Assembly: GCA_029255605.1 (NCBI GenBank)
Contig: JANLJF010000076.1
Span: forward strand, 1 to 40,571
Source of the DNA: Azovibrio restrictus
GTDB taxonomy: Bacteria > Bacteroidota > Bacteroidia > Chitinophagales > Chitinophagaceae
DNA: 40,571 bases
Direction: 5' to 3'
A model generated the notes under the pieces. That model was given only the letters and a program-made list of their open reading frames with translations. It had not been told where the DNA came from and made no database searches. Position 1 is the first letter of the stretch; each line of letters starts with the position of its first letter. This document shows positions 25,606-34,562 of the stretch, one piece after another. The translations under genes and the position numbers were made by a program.

Positions 25606-26400
25606 ATGAAAAGAAAAATTTTTGCCCCGGCGATTATTGCAGCAATGGCTGCCACACTGGTGTTTACCTCTTGCCAAAAGAATGATGACAAACCGGTAAA
25701 CTCGCAAAATACTGCAAAGGTGAATATGCACCTTACGGATGATCCTGCTGCTTACGATGCAGTGTACATCGACATTCAAAAAGTAGAAGTGACCATGGAG
25801 GGTAGCGCCGCCGTTTCGCTGGCACCTATCCGCCCCGGTGTTTACAACCTGCTCGATTTCCGCAATGGCCTGGATACACTACTGCTGCGTGCAGATGTAC
25901 CTGCGGGTAAAGTGGGACAGATACGCCTGGTATTGGGCAGCAATAACTCGGTAGTAGTAGATGGCACCAGCTACCCGCTTAATACGCCTTCTGCACAGGA
26001 AAGTGGGCTGAAGCTGAACCTGAAAGAAAGCTTTGTAGCAGGTGGTTCTTATGATGTATGGATAGATTTTGATGCCGGAAAATCTATTGTACAGACAGGC
26101 AATGGCAAATACATGCTGAAGCCTGTAATACGTGCCTATTCACAGCTTACAGATGGCCGCATAAAAGGTTATGTATTACCCGGCCCTGCATTGGCTACGG
26201 TATATGTTACCAATGGTGTGGATACCTATACAGCTATTCCCGGCCCTGATGGCTATTTCATGTTTGTAGGCTTGCCGGAGGGTACTTATAGTGTTACCTA
26301 CGATGCAAGTGTAGCATCTTTTATAGACGTAACGGTAGATAACATCAATGTGAAATACGGTACAACGGTAGACCTGGGTACTAAGGTATTGATACAGTAA
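25606..26400 (+). CDS. DUF4382-domain lipoprotein
   Basis: 264 residues from the ATG at 25606; the two-codon longer TTG start is unlikely. Lipoprotein signal MKRKIFAPAIIAAMAATLVF with lipobox TSC and then QKNDDKP. Residues ~38-165 match DUF4382 (VNMHLTDDPAAYDAVYIDIQ, RLVLGSNNSVVVDG, LKLNLKESFVAGG). The rest is a carboxypeptidase-regulatory/SdrD-like beta fold (GYVLPGPALATVYVTNGVDT, GLPEGTYSVTY). Predicted to be lipid-anchored on the periplasmic or outer face; function unknown. Followed directly by a strong stem-loop. Confidence 0.9.
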   Translation: MKRKIFAPAIIAAMAATLVFTSCQKNDDKPVNSQNTAKVNMHLTDDPAAYDAVYIDIQKVEVTMEGSAAVSLAPIRPGVYNLLDFRNGLDTLLLRADVPAGKVGQIRLVLGSNNSVVVDGTSYPLNTPSAQESGLKLNLKESFVAGGSYDVWIDFDAGKSIVQTGNGKYMLKPVIRAYSQLTDGRIKGYVLPGPALATVYVTNGVDTYTAIPGPDGYFMFVGLPEGTYSVTYDASVASFIDVTVDNINVKYGTTVDLGTKVLIQ

Positions 26401-26428
26401 TAATATATTAAGCGTCACACGCATAACA

Positions 26429-26472
26429 ATTGGCTGAAAATGCATTAAGATGTATTTTCAGCCAATATTTTT
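26429..26472 (+). terminator. Strong stem-loop abutting the next start codon
   Basis: Bases 26429-26444 pair with 26451-26466 (16 bp with one G-U) around a 6-nt loop, followed by ATTTTT and then the ATG of the next gene at 26473. It looks like the terminator of the DUF4382 gene, but leaves no room for a separate leader for the gene that follows. Confidence 0.85.
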
Positions 26473-28761
26473 ATGCAACGGTATCTAAACAGGATCATAT
26501 ATATACTCTGCGGCCTATGTGCATTTGCACTGGGCATGAAACAGCTTCGCGAACCCGATATATGGTGGCAGTTACTTTCCGGCAGGTGGATGCTGGAGCA
26601 TGGGCAGGTCACCAAAACGGATATGTTTTCCTATACCATGTCTGGCCGGCCATGGGTAAATGTAAAATGGCTATACGAAGTTATCATTGGTGCTTTTGAA
26701 AAAGCATTGGGGCCCGAAGGCGTTTTACTGCTACAGGCACTGGTGAATGTAGCTATCGTTTACTTACTGGTGCGCACCATACAATACGTAAGCAAGCAAT
26801 TCCATAAACAAATACCTGTTTTTGCTACCTCCATTTTCATCTTGCTCTTTTTAGCCATTTGCGAATATCGCATGGCAGGCCGTCCGGAGATGATGAGCCA
26901 TCTGTTATGCGCTGTTTACCTTTTCTTGCTTTGGCGCAGTCCATCGTTCGAGCTTAAAAAAATATGGTGGCTGGTACCATTGCAATGCCTGTGGGCCAAT
27001 ATGCATGAAGGTTACCCGGTGGGTATTGTAATAGCAGGCACTGCCGTGGGCGGCGCTGTAATATCCTACATCCTTACACGCCAAAAAGAATACCTGCAGC
27101 AAGCCATACGTGCCTTGGCCATATTCACAGCATGCATACTTATCATACTGCTCAACCCCAATACCATCCAGCTATGGAAACAGCCCTTTGAAATATACAG
27201 GCAGGTATGGGCGAATAAATACACTACCGAGCTATACTCTTATAAAGATGCCGCTTACTGGACCATGCAGGCCAAATGGCATTGGTTGCTTACAGGTTTT
27301 GCCTTCCTGTATTGGATAGGCATGGTATGGACTGCTATAAAAGAAAAGAAGATAAAAACCTTCTTCACACCTGTTACTACTACGTACCTGCTGATACTGT
27401 TACTATTCGGTTACCTCGCCCTTATTGCCAACCGTAATATACCGTTTGCCCAAATTGCGCTGGTACCATCACTGGCATTATTAGGTGGCTGGATAGCCGT
27501 TAGCGGCAAAGTACAGGCTATGGGTATTTACCAGGCACTATCAAAACGCGCAGGCTACATCGCCATTGCAATAGCTGCTATATTCTATATCAGCATTGTG
27601 TCTGATAAATGGTACAAATACACGGCTTCGCCCAATAAGTTCGGCATACATACTTCTATGCTGCACAATCCTGCAGGCGCATCCACTTTTATCAAGCAGC
27701 ATGGCATAAAGGGCCCTGCCTTTTCCGATTACTTTGTATCCTCTTATTTACTTTGGGATTTGTATCCTGCATTCAAATCCTATATCGACCTGCGCGACCT
27801 CGACGTGTTCCCCGTGGCATTCTTTGATGATTATTTCAGCATGTACAACCAGCCCGATAAATTCGATACGCTGGATAAGAAATATAATTTCAACTATGTA
27901 GTGCTCAGCACATCGCAGCTATCTGCGTTGCAAATAAAATTATACTGGGGGCATGGATACAATATGGTGTACCTCGACCCTGTATGTACCATCTTTCTGA
28001 AACAGAACGACCTGAACAAACCTATCAATAGCAACCTGGCATTGCAAAAGCTGTTTACATGGCCACAACCTGCTGAAGACCCGGCATGGGCTACTGCACT
28101 CAATAAGCTGCTAAACCCTACCCTGGAATATCCTGAAGAAGATGAAACCAACCAGGCTATCTATGCCGCTCTGTTTTACAACCAGGTACGCAATTACGAT
28201 ATATCGCTGAAGCTGCTGAGGCAATACATGCCTTCAATGGAAAGCAACCCACGTGCTTATGTTACGTTGGCCAATACCTACATGCAGTTTGCCAGTGTGC
28301 TGCCCGATGCACAAAAGCAAGGCAAGCTGGATAGCGCCAATTTCTACCTAGAGCAAGCTAAAGAAATAGATGCCGACTTTGCGCCTTTATATCTTGCACT
28401 GGGCAACCTCTATTTTGTACGAGGCAATTTTGAAGGTGCTGCTGAAAACCTGGACAACTTTGTAAAAAGGGATAAAGGTAATAGCTATGCTTACTTCCTG
28501 CTGGGCCTTAGCAACCGCAGCATGTGGCTGCACAATAATAATAAAACCTATGCAAGCAGGGTTGTAAAAGATATGAAGGCTGCCGTTCGCATCAATCCAC
28601 AGAATGGTAAAGCCTACTTGTATATGGCAGAGGCCGAACTGGCATTGGGCGATAGAGATGCTGCCCGTAAAAACATACAGGAGCTGGCTGCCTCCGGCAA
28701 TCCGCTCACAGCAGATGAGCAAAAACTACTCGACAGGATAAAACAACAATCAGGTATATAA
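26473..28761 (+). CDS. Polytopic membrane protein, GT-C-like, with C-terminal TPR region
   Basis: 762 residues. About ten hydrophobic segments in residues 5-390, starting IIYILCGLCAFALGM. The first periplasmic loop contains REPDIWWQLLSGRWMLEHGQ, where E27 and D29 resemble the acidic catalytic motif of GT-C (lipid-sugar-dependent) glycosyltransferases, but membership is inference. Residues ~395-520 form a soluble domain. Residues ~555-760 are TPR-like helices (YVTLANTYMQFASVLPDAQK, YLALGNLYFVRGNFEGAAEN). It could transfer glycans or assemble envelope components. The start directly abuts a terminator-like hairpin. Followed 16 nt later by a small exported protein, dgt and queA on the same strand. 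Confidence 0.75.
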   Translation: MQRYLNRIIYILCGLCAFALGMKQLREPDIWWQLLSGRWMLEHGQVTKTDMFSYTMSGRPWVNVKWLYEVIIGAFEKALGPEGVLLLQALVNVAIVYLLVRTIQYVSKQFHKQIPVFATSIFILLFLAICEYRMAGRPEMMSHLLCAVYLFLLWRSPSFELKKIWWLVPLQCLWANMHEGYPVGIVIAGTAVGGAVISYILTRQKEYLQQAIRALAIFTACILIILLNPNTIQLWKQPFEIYRQVWANKYTTELYSYKDAAYWTMQAKWHWLLTGFAFLYWIGMVWTAIKEKKIKTFFTPVTTTYLLILLLFGYLALIANRNIPFAQIALVPSLALLGGWIAVSGKVQAMGIYQALSKRAGYIAIAIAAIFYISIVSDKWYKYTASPNKFGIHTSMLHNPAGASTFIKQHGIKGPAFSDYFVSSYLLWDLYPAFKSYIDLRDLDVFPVAFFDDYFSMYNQPDKFDTLDKKYNFNYVVLSTSQLSALQIKLYWGHGYNMVYLDPVCTIFLKQNDLNKPINSNLALQKLFTWPQPAEDPAWATALNKLLNPTLEYPEEDETNQAIYAALFYNQVRNYDISLKLLRQYMPSMESNPRAYVTLANTYMQFASVLPDAQKQGKLDSANFYLEQAKEIDADFAPLYLALGNLYFVRGNFEGAAENLDNFVKRDKGNSYAYFLLGLSNRSMWLHNNNKTYASRVVKDMKAAVRINPQNGKAYLYMAEAELALGDRDAARKNIQELAASGNPLTADEQKLLDRIKQQSGI

Positions 28762-28777
28762 TAAAACATCCCCCCTT

Positions 28778-29080
28778 ATGAAGAAAATGCTTTGCTGCAC
28801 ACTTACGCTTATGCTCGCCATCAGCATTTGCTATGCGCAGAACTTCAAGGCCACACAAAAGTCGCAGGAGAAGGTTATAAAAGCTGCCTACAAGGCCAAG
28901 AAGATAACGGAACTGGAATATGAGAAACTGATGAAAGAACAGCAGACTATAAAAGCAACTATAGAAAAGCTGGAAGCAGACGGCAAGCTAGATTCCGATG
29001 ATAAAAATGCCATACAAGGCAAGCTGGACAGGGCCGAACGCAGGCTAAAACGTTACAAGACAAACAGTGAACGTTATTGA
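28778..29080 (+). CDS. Small exported coiled-coil protein
   Basis: 100 residues. Signal peptide MKKMLCCTLTLMLAISICYA, cleaved before QNF. The mature ~80 residues are lysine/glutamate-rich with heptad-like spacing (QKSQEKVIKAAYKAKKITEL, IEKLEADGKLDSDDKNAIQG) and form one long helix or coiled coil. Not a recognised family. It lies 16 nt after the GT-C-like gene and 24 nt before dgt, so it is probably part of the same transcript. Confidence 0.75.
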   Translation: MKKMLCCTLTLMLAISICYAQNFKATQKSQEKVIKAAYKAKKITELEYEKLMKEQQTIKATIEKLEADGKLDSDDKNAIQGKLDRAERRLKRYKTNSERY

Positions 29081-29104
29081 TAAAGTTTGTTGCATCTTTA
29101 CAGC

Positions 29105-30496
29105 ATGAATTGGCAAAGCTTATATAGCGCCAGGCGTACAGGCGATGCAAAGGATAAGGTGATCAATCCCGATGCTGTCAGAGATTCTTTTTTACGCGAT
29201 TACGACAGGCTTATCTTTTCTTCCGCTTTCCGAAGGTTACAGAATAAAACCCAGGTTTTCCCGTTGCCGGGTGCGGTGTTTGTTCACAACAGGCTGACCC
29301 ATAGTTTAGAAGTAGCCTCTGTAGGCCGCTCACTTGGCAAGGCCGTGGGCGAGCAGATAGCCCAGCAAGATAGTAATGAGGATGCCAATTTTATTGAATT
29401 CTATAAATACGGGCTTTCATCGGTAATATCTGCTGCCTGCCTCGCACACGATATTGGTAATCCACCTTTTGGCCATTCGGGCGAAGATGCCATACGTACT
29501 TTTTTCAGGGAACTGGATGGCGAAGCGAAGGACACTTTGCATGCCGCGCTTTCAGAAAACCAGCGTTACGATTTTGAAAAGTTTGAAGGTAACTCCAATG
29601 CCCTGCGCATACTTACCGATAGCTTTAATGAAACAGAACCGGGCGGCTACAGGCTTACCTATACCACGCTGGCATCTATCGTCAAGTATCCATGCAGCTC
29701 TTTGCAGGGCTTTAAAAAGACCGGGCTTATTGCCACAAAAAAATCAGGCTTCTTTGATAGCGAGATACCTGTGTACGAAGCGATAGCCGGCGCACTGGGT
29801 ATCCCTAAAAAAGAAGGCTATGATAATGTGTATGCACGTCACCCCTTCGTATACCTTACGGAAGCGGCCGATGATATTTGCTACCGCATTATAGACCTTG
29901 AAGATGCACACCGCCTGCACATCGTATCGCTTGAAAAGATAGAATCGCTTTTCTATCCCTTCTTCGAGATGGAGAAAACGCCCTATCGTTCTATTGAATA
30001 CATAAAGAAGAAAGTAAACAACATAGTTGACGATAATCAGAAGGTACAATTCATTCGTGCCAGCTGGATAGGGCTGATGGTAGAGAAACTCTCTGCATTA
30101 TTTATGCAGCATGAAGCAGAACTATTGGCAGGCACTTTAGAAAAGGACCTGCTTAGCTGCCTTCCGGATGAATACACGGGCTTGATAAAGGAAATAAACT
30201 CCTATTCCATCAAGCATATTTATAATTATAAATCGGTAGTGGAAATAGAGATTGCAGGCTACAATGTGATTGGCGGATTGCTGAAAGCATTTGTAAATGC
30301 AGTGCTGTACCCCACGCATAGCAAGTCCGACAAGATACTTAAACTGGTTTCCAGCCAGTTTCCTATCAGCAGAAACCCTGCGCGTTTGTATTACGATATA
30401 CAGTCGGTAGTCGATTTTATTTCCGGCATGACAGACCTCTATGCTATCGACCTCTATCGTAAGATAACCGGCATTAGTGTACCGCAGATACGTTAG
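29105..30496 (+). CDS. dgt: Deoxyguanosinetriphosphate triphosphohydrolase (dNTPase)
   Basis: 463 residues from the ATG at 29105; the longer TTG reading adds MLHLYS and is not supported. An HD-superfamily metal enzyme that hydrolyses dNTPs to deoxynucleoside and triphosphate, limiting dNTP pools. Motifs: SSAFRRLQNKTQVFPLP (39-55), H66 in THSLEVASVGRSLG, the HD pair H115-D116 in AHDIGNPPFGHSGEDAI (114-130), and the downstream dNTPase region YRLTYTTLASIVKYP. Length and motif order match bacterial Dgt. It is followed 7 nt later by queA. Confidence 0.95.
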   Translation: MNWQSLYSARRTGDAKDKVINPDAVRDSFLRDYDRLIFSSAFRRLQNKTQVFPLPGAVFVHNRLTHSLEVASVGRSLGKAVGEQIAQQDSNEDANFIEFYKYGLSSVISAACLAHDIGNPPFGHSGEDAIRTFFRELDGEAKDTLHAALSENQRYDFEKFEGNSNALRILTDSFNETEPGGYRLTYTTLASIVKYPCSSLQGFKKTGLIATKKSGFFDSEIPVYEAIAGALGIPKKEGYDNVYARHPFVYLTEAADDICYRIIDLEDAHRLHIVSLEKIESLFYPFFEMEKTPYRSIEYIKKKVNNIVDDNQKVQFIRASWIGLMVEKLSALFMQHEAELLAGTLEKDLLSCLPDEYTGLIKEINSYSIKHIYNYKSVVEIEIAGYNVIGGLLKAFVNAVLYPTHSKSDKILKLVSSQFPISRNPARLYYDIQSVVDFISGMTDLYAIDLYRKITGISVPQIR

Positions 30497-30503
30497 TTTT
30501 TTT

Positions 30504-31715
30504 ATGCACCCCAGCCAGCTAAGAATAGAAGATTTCACATATCACCTCCCCGATGAGCGTATTGCTAAATATCCGCTGCCGGAAAGGGATAGCTCGCGCT
30601 TATTGATATATGATGAAGGCGTTGTAAAGGAAGATACCTATCGGCATATCGCCGGCTATATACCGCCCGATAGCCTGCTGGTTTTCAACCAGACCAAAGT
30701 AGTGTATGCCCGCCTGCTCTTTAAGAAAGATACCGGTAGCACCATAGAGGTCTTTTGCCTGGAGCCGCATAACCAATACCCCGAACTGCAAACTGCCCTG
30801 CTGCAAAAAAGAAAAGTATGGTGGAACTGCATGATAGGCGGCGCTAGCAAATGGAAGCACGGCATGGTGCTGACCATAGTGCATGACGATCCTATGTTTA
30901 CCGTATCTGCCACCATAGTAGATAAGCAGCCCGGCTACTTCACCATAGAGCTTACCTGGGATGCCGACCTCACTTTTGCCGAAGTACTGCATTATACAGG
31001 TAAAGTACCCTTGCCCCCATACCTGCACCGCGAAGCGGAAGCAGGCGATGAGGCTACTTACCAAACCATATATGCCAAAGATGAAGGCAGCGTAGCAGCC
31101 CCCACAGCCGGCCTGCATTTTACCGAAGCCGTGTTTGAAAGCCTGACGCAAAAAGGCATCAGCAAAGATTTTGTAACCCTCCACGTAGGCGCAGGCACCT
31201 TCAAGCCCGTGAAGAGCGAAACCATGCAGGAGCATGATATGCATGCCGAATGGATAGATGTAAATGCGGCTACCATTAAAAACCTGGTAGCACACATCGG
31301 CCATATTGTGGCCGTAGGCACTACCTCTATGCGCACACTCGAGAGCCTGTATTGGATAGGCGTAAAGCTTTTGCAAGGCCACACCATTACGCAGGATATA
31401 TCTGTATCTCAATGGGATCCATATGATATACATACTGAAATAACCGCTATAGAAGCATTGCAGGCCATACTCAATTGGCTGGAGGCGAATGAACAGACCC
31501 TCCTCGTTACCCGTACGCAGATACTCATTGCGCCCGGCTACACCTTCCGCATCGTGCGGGGGTTGGTCACCAATTTCCACCAGCCGCAGTCCACCTTGCT
31601 GCTTCTGGTTTCGGCCATCGTGGGTGCAGAATGGCGCATCATTTACAACTATGCGCTGGATAATGGTTTCCGTTTTCTTAGTTACGGCGATGGGTGCCTT
31701 TTATGGGTGCCATAA
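30504..31715 (+). CDS. queA: S-adenosylmethionine:tRNA ribosyltransferase-isomerase
   Basis: Transfers and isomerises the ribosyl group of SAM onto 7-aminomethyl-7-deazaguanine in tRNA, giving epoxyqueuosine. 403 residues from the ATG at 30504. Motifs: PDERIAKYPLPERDSSRLL, SLLVFNQTKVVYARLLF, VPLPPYLHREAEAGDEATYQ, EGSVAAPTAGLHFTE, VTLHVGAGTFKPVKSETMQE, and near the C-terminus LVTNFHQPQSTLLLLVSAIV. No other queuosine genes are adjacent. The gene starts 7 nt after dgt and is probably the last gene of that transcript. Confidence 0.97.
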   Translation: MHPSQLRIEDFTYHLPDERIAKYPLPERDSSRLLIYDEGVVKEDTYRHIAGYIPPDSLLVFNQTKVVYARLLFKKDTGSTIEVFCLEPHNQYPELQTALLQKRKVWWNCMIGGASKWKHGMVLTIVHDDPMFTVSATIVDKQPGYFTIELTWDADLTFAEVLHYTGKVPLPPYLHREAEAGDEATYQTIYAKDEGSVAAPTAGLHFTEAVFESLTQKGISKDFVTLHVGAGTFKPVKSETMQEHDMHAEWIDVNAATIKNLVAHIGHIVAVGTTSMRTLESLYWIGVKLLQGHTITQDISVSQWDPYDIHTEITAIEALQAILNWLEANEQTLLVTRTQILIAPGYTFRIVRGLVTNFHQPQSTLLLLVSAIVGAEWRIIYNYALDNGFRFLSYGDGCLLWVP

Positions 31716-31777
31716 CTAATATCTTTTATCTACGCATTAATAAATAGTTATGCATGTTGCTTCCATCAGGTATTTAG

Positions 31778-31785
31778 TAGATTTG
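31778..31785 (+). promoter_or_regulatory. Bacteroidota promoter of nadC (-7 TAGATTTG; -33-like TTG at 31757)
   Basis: Exact TAnnTTTG match 21 nt before the TTG start of nadC, with a TTG 18 nt upstream of the -7 box as a partial -33 element. It supports a new transcript beginning between queA and nadC. Confidence 0.6.
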
Positions 31786-31806
31786 CGACACAAAAGCGCA
31801 TAGTCA

Positions 31807-32646
31807 TTGGATACAAAGCAATTTATAGCCGCTGCACTGCAGGAAGACATTGGTAACGGAGACCACTCTACACTCGCCTCTATCCCTGCCAATGCCGAAG
31901 GGCGCGCAGTATTGAAGATAAAGGAGGATGGCATATTAGCAGGTGTGCAACTGGCACAGGATATTTTCCACTACCTGCAGCCCGATGCGTCTTTTACTAT
32001 TTACAAGAATGATGGCGATGCGATCACCAAAGGCGAAACTGCTTTTGAAGTAGCCGCTAAAGTACATACCATACTACAGGCCGAACGCCTGGCGCTCAAC
32101 TGTATGCAGCGTATGAGTGGCATTGCTACCATCACACATCAATATGTAGAGAAGATCAAGAACTACAAGTCTAAAATACTAGATACCCGCAAGACCACAC
32201 CCCTGTTCCGCGCTTTTGAAAAAGAAGCCGTACATATTGGTGGGGGCCACAATCACCGCATGGGCCTGTATGATATGATCATGCTGAAGGATAACCATAT
32301 CGATTTCTGCGGCGGTATCGAAAAGGCGATTGATAAAACCAATGCATACCTGCAGGCCAATAACCTGGACCTGAAGATAGAAATAGAAACCCGTAGCCTG
32401 GATGATGTAAAGCGCATACTGGCCAAAGGCAATATACACCGCATCATGCTGGATAACTATACGCCGGAACAACTGGCAGAAGCTATACAGCTGATAGATG
32501 GCCGTTATGAAACGGAGGCATCCGGCGGCATCACTATTGATAACATAGAAGCCTACGCCGCAACAGGTGTAGATTATATATCGGTAGGTGCCATCATACA
32601 CCATGCCGTTAGCCTCGACCTCAGCCTTAAAGCGCAAATATCATGA
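31807..32646 (+). CDS. nadC: Nicotinate-nucleotide pyrophosphorylase (quinolinate phosphoribosyltransferase)
   Basis: De novo NAD synthesis: quinolinate + PRPP to nicotinate mononucleotide. 279 residues. Motifs: EDIGNGDHSTLASIP near the N-terminus, LNCMQRMSGIATIT, ILDTRKTTPLFRAFEKEAV, GGGHNHRMGLYDMIMLKDNH, EIETRSLDD, IMLDNYTPEQ and EASGGITIDNI. The start must be TTG at 31807: a TAG stop lies two codons upstream, no in-frame ATG follows for ~100 residues, and the N-terminus matches the family from this point. nadA/nadB are not adjacent. Its stop overlaps the start of the lipid kinase gene (ATGA). Confidence 0.96.
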   Translation: MDTKQFIAAALQEDIGNGDHSTLASIPANAEGRAVLKIKEDGILAGVQLAQDIFHYLQPDASFTIYKNDGDAITKGETAFEVAAKVHTILQAERLALNCMQRMSGIATITHQYVEKIKNYKSKILDTRKTTPLFRAFEKEAVHIGGGHNHRMGLYDMIMLKDNHIDFCGGIEKAIDKTNAYLQANNLDLKIEIETRSLDDVKRILAKGNIHRIMLDNYTPEQLAEAIQLIDGRYETEASGGITIDNIEAYAATGVDYISVGAIIHHAVSLDLSLKAQIS

Positions 32647-33521
32647 GCAAGCAACATCTTGTCTTCATCATCAATCCCAAATCGGGTGTTGACAGGCAAA
32701 AGGCTGTGCAAGAGGCAATAGATACCACGCTCGACCAAAATAAGTTCACCTACGAGATACAGCATACCCGCTATGCCAAGCACGGTACCGAACTGGCACG
32801 TGAGGCGGCCGACAAAGGTGCATATGCCGTAGTAGCCGTAGGCGGTGATGGTTCGGTAAATGATATCGTGAATGGCATCATTGGCACCGATACCGCATTG
32901 GCAGTGATACCCAAAGGCTCGGGCAATGGTATGGCTCGCACTATGGAGATACCCATGAATGAACGCGAGGCCATAGAGGTCATCAACAGGGGCCATACCA
33001 TGATGATGGATATGGGCTATGCTAACGACAGGCTATTCATTAGCAATGCAGGTGTGGCTTTCGATGCGCTGATATCGCGCAAGTTTGCCAAGAGCACACG
33101 CCGTGGCTTTGCCATGTATAGCTGGCTGGTCACCAAGCATATGTGGACCTATAATGAGTGGGACTGGCACATCACCATAGATGGTAAAACCATTAAGGAA
33201 AAGGCTTTCATCGTATGCGTAGCTAATTGCAAGCAGTTTGGTTACAACTTCCAGATAGCACCCGATGCCAGTTGGACAGATGGCCTGTTCGATCTTATCG
33301 TTATCAAGAAATTTCCCAAGCTGCTGGGCGGCGTGCTCGTTTACCGTGCCATGAATGGTACGCTTACCAGGAGCCCTTATGTAGACCATTACCGTGGTAA
33401 AGACATTACTATCTTTCACCCTGAACTGCGCCTGATGCAGACCGATGGCGACGCACATAGCTGCGAAAACAAGATAAGGTTCACTATCAAACCCGCCGTA
33501 CAAAAAATTATTATACCTTAA
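32643..33521 (+). CDS. YegS/BmrU-type diacylglycerol/sphingoid lipid kinase family protein
   Basis: 292 residues. The DAGK catalytic domain begins VFIINPKSG (7-15); the nucleotide-binding loop is VGGDGSVNDIVNGIIG (66-81), followed by the family motif VIPKGSGNGMART. The C-terminal part (WTDGLFDLIVIKKFPKLLGG and DGDAH near residue 280) matches the YegS C-terminal domain. Predicted to phosphorylate diacylglycerol or a sphingoid/ceramide-type lipid at the cytoplasmic membrane; Bacteroidota make sphingolipids, so either is possible. ATG overlaps the nadC stop by 4 nt, indicating translational coupling. The next gene starts 6 nt after its stop. Confidence 0.93.
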   Translation: MSKQHLVFIINPKSGVDRQKAVQEAIDTTLDQNKFTYEIQHTRYAKHGTELAREAADKGAYAVVAVGGDGSVNDIVNGIIGTDTALAVIPKGSGNGMARTMEIPMNEREAIEVINRGHTMMMDMGYANDRLFISNAGVAFDALISRKFAKSTRRGFAMYSWLVTKHMWTYNEWDWHITIDGKTIKEKAFIVCVANCKQFGYNFQIAPDASWTDGLFDLIVIKKFPKLLGGVLVYRAMNGTLTRSPYVDHYRGKDITIFHPELRLMQTDGDAHSCENKIRFTIKPAVQKIIIP

Positions 33522-33527
33522 TACCGT

Positions 33528-34562
33528 ATGCTGAAGGCATTCGCGGGCATCGTTATTTTTATCTGGCTGTACTGCATTTCCTGCGGCCACAGGCAGCAGC
33601 ATATTACCCGTAGCATCTACTACTGGAAAACTACCTTCAAACCTACAGCCTACGAAAATCAGCGCTTGCAAAGCCTTGCGTGCCACGATATGTATATCCG
33701 CCTTTGCGATGTAGACTGGAACGATGCTGTGCAGCAGGCCGTACCAATAGCACCTATACATTTTTCCTATGCGCTGCAAAAGGGCACCCACTATACACCG
33801 GTCATATTCATCACGCAACGTACACTTACGTATCTCACTGCCGAAACTTCAACCTTGCTGGCTACCAATATCAATAAGTATGTGCAGGAGGTTTGCAGTA
33901 CAGCACAGATGCGGCCCACAGAAATTCAGATAGACTGCGACTGGACAGCAAGCACTAAAGAGGTGTACTTTAATCTATTGACACAATTAAAGCAACAGGC
34001 CTTCTTCAAGGGCAAAACACTTTCGGCCACCATCCGCATGCACCAGGTGAAATATACCGCGCGCAATGGCATACCGCCTGCCGACAGGGGATTGCTGATG
34101 TGCTACAACATGGGCAATATGAAAAAGCCCGGCGTGCTCAATTCTATACTGGATGTACCAGATACTAAAGATTATACAAAGAACATCAGCACTTATCCCT
34201 TACCGATCGATGTAGCACTGCCCTTGTTCAACTGGACCTTGCTGTTTCGCAACAGGGAGCTGAAAGGCATATTGAGAGATGTGGATGAAGAAAGCATTAA
34301 AGCCAACAACGTCTTTCAACACAAAGAAGCCAACCTCTACATCTGCACTGCCGATACCTTTTACAACGGGTACTACCTGCAAAATGGTGATGTGTTAAGA
34401 GTAGAATCTGTTAGCAGTAAAGACATAGCACACATAGCAACATACATAGCCAAACGCATAGGCAACGATAGCTTCAAAATAGCCTTGTTCCATTGCGATA
34501 GCCTAACTTTAAGCAAATATTCAGATGATGAACTGGAAGACATATATCACGCTGGCCATTAG
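33528..34562 (+). CDS. Uncharacterised exported protein, possible degenerate GH18-like TIM barrel
   Basis: 344 residues. N-terminal hydrophobic segment ending in LYCISCGHRQQ, a possible but atypical lipobox at C19. The body suggests a TIM barrel: a strand IQIDCDWTAS (133-142), where D136 and D138 resemble the DxDxE strand of GH18-type enzymes but the catalytic Glu position is Thr; LSATIRMHQVKY as the next strand; and GLLMCYNMGNMKKPG, resembling the M-x-Y-D/N-M strand. This assignment is inference. The gene overlaps the downstream TPR-protein gene by 38 nt and follows the lipid kinase by 6 nt. I do not know a described function. Confidence 0.75.
   Translation: MLKAFAGIVIFIWLYCISCGHRQQHITRSIYYWKTTFKPTAYENQRLQSLACHDMYIRLCDVDWNDAVQQAVPIAPIHFSYALQKGTHYTPVIFITQRTLTYLTAETSTLLATNINKYVQEVCSTAQMRPTEIQIDCDWTASTKEVYFNLLTQLKQQAFFKGKTLSATIRMHQVKYTARNGIPPADRGLLMCYNMGNMKKPGVLNSILDVPDTKDYTKNISTYPLPIDVALPLFNWTLLFRNRELKGILRDVDEESIKANNVFQHKEANLYICTADTFYNGYYLQNGDVLRVESVSSKDIAHIATYIAKRIGNDSFKIALFHCDSLTLSKYSDDELEDIYHAGH

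Noticed and set aside
30600-31580. 326-residue open frame antisense to queA
   Set aside because: Shadow of a conserved gene; no family features or ribosome site.
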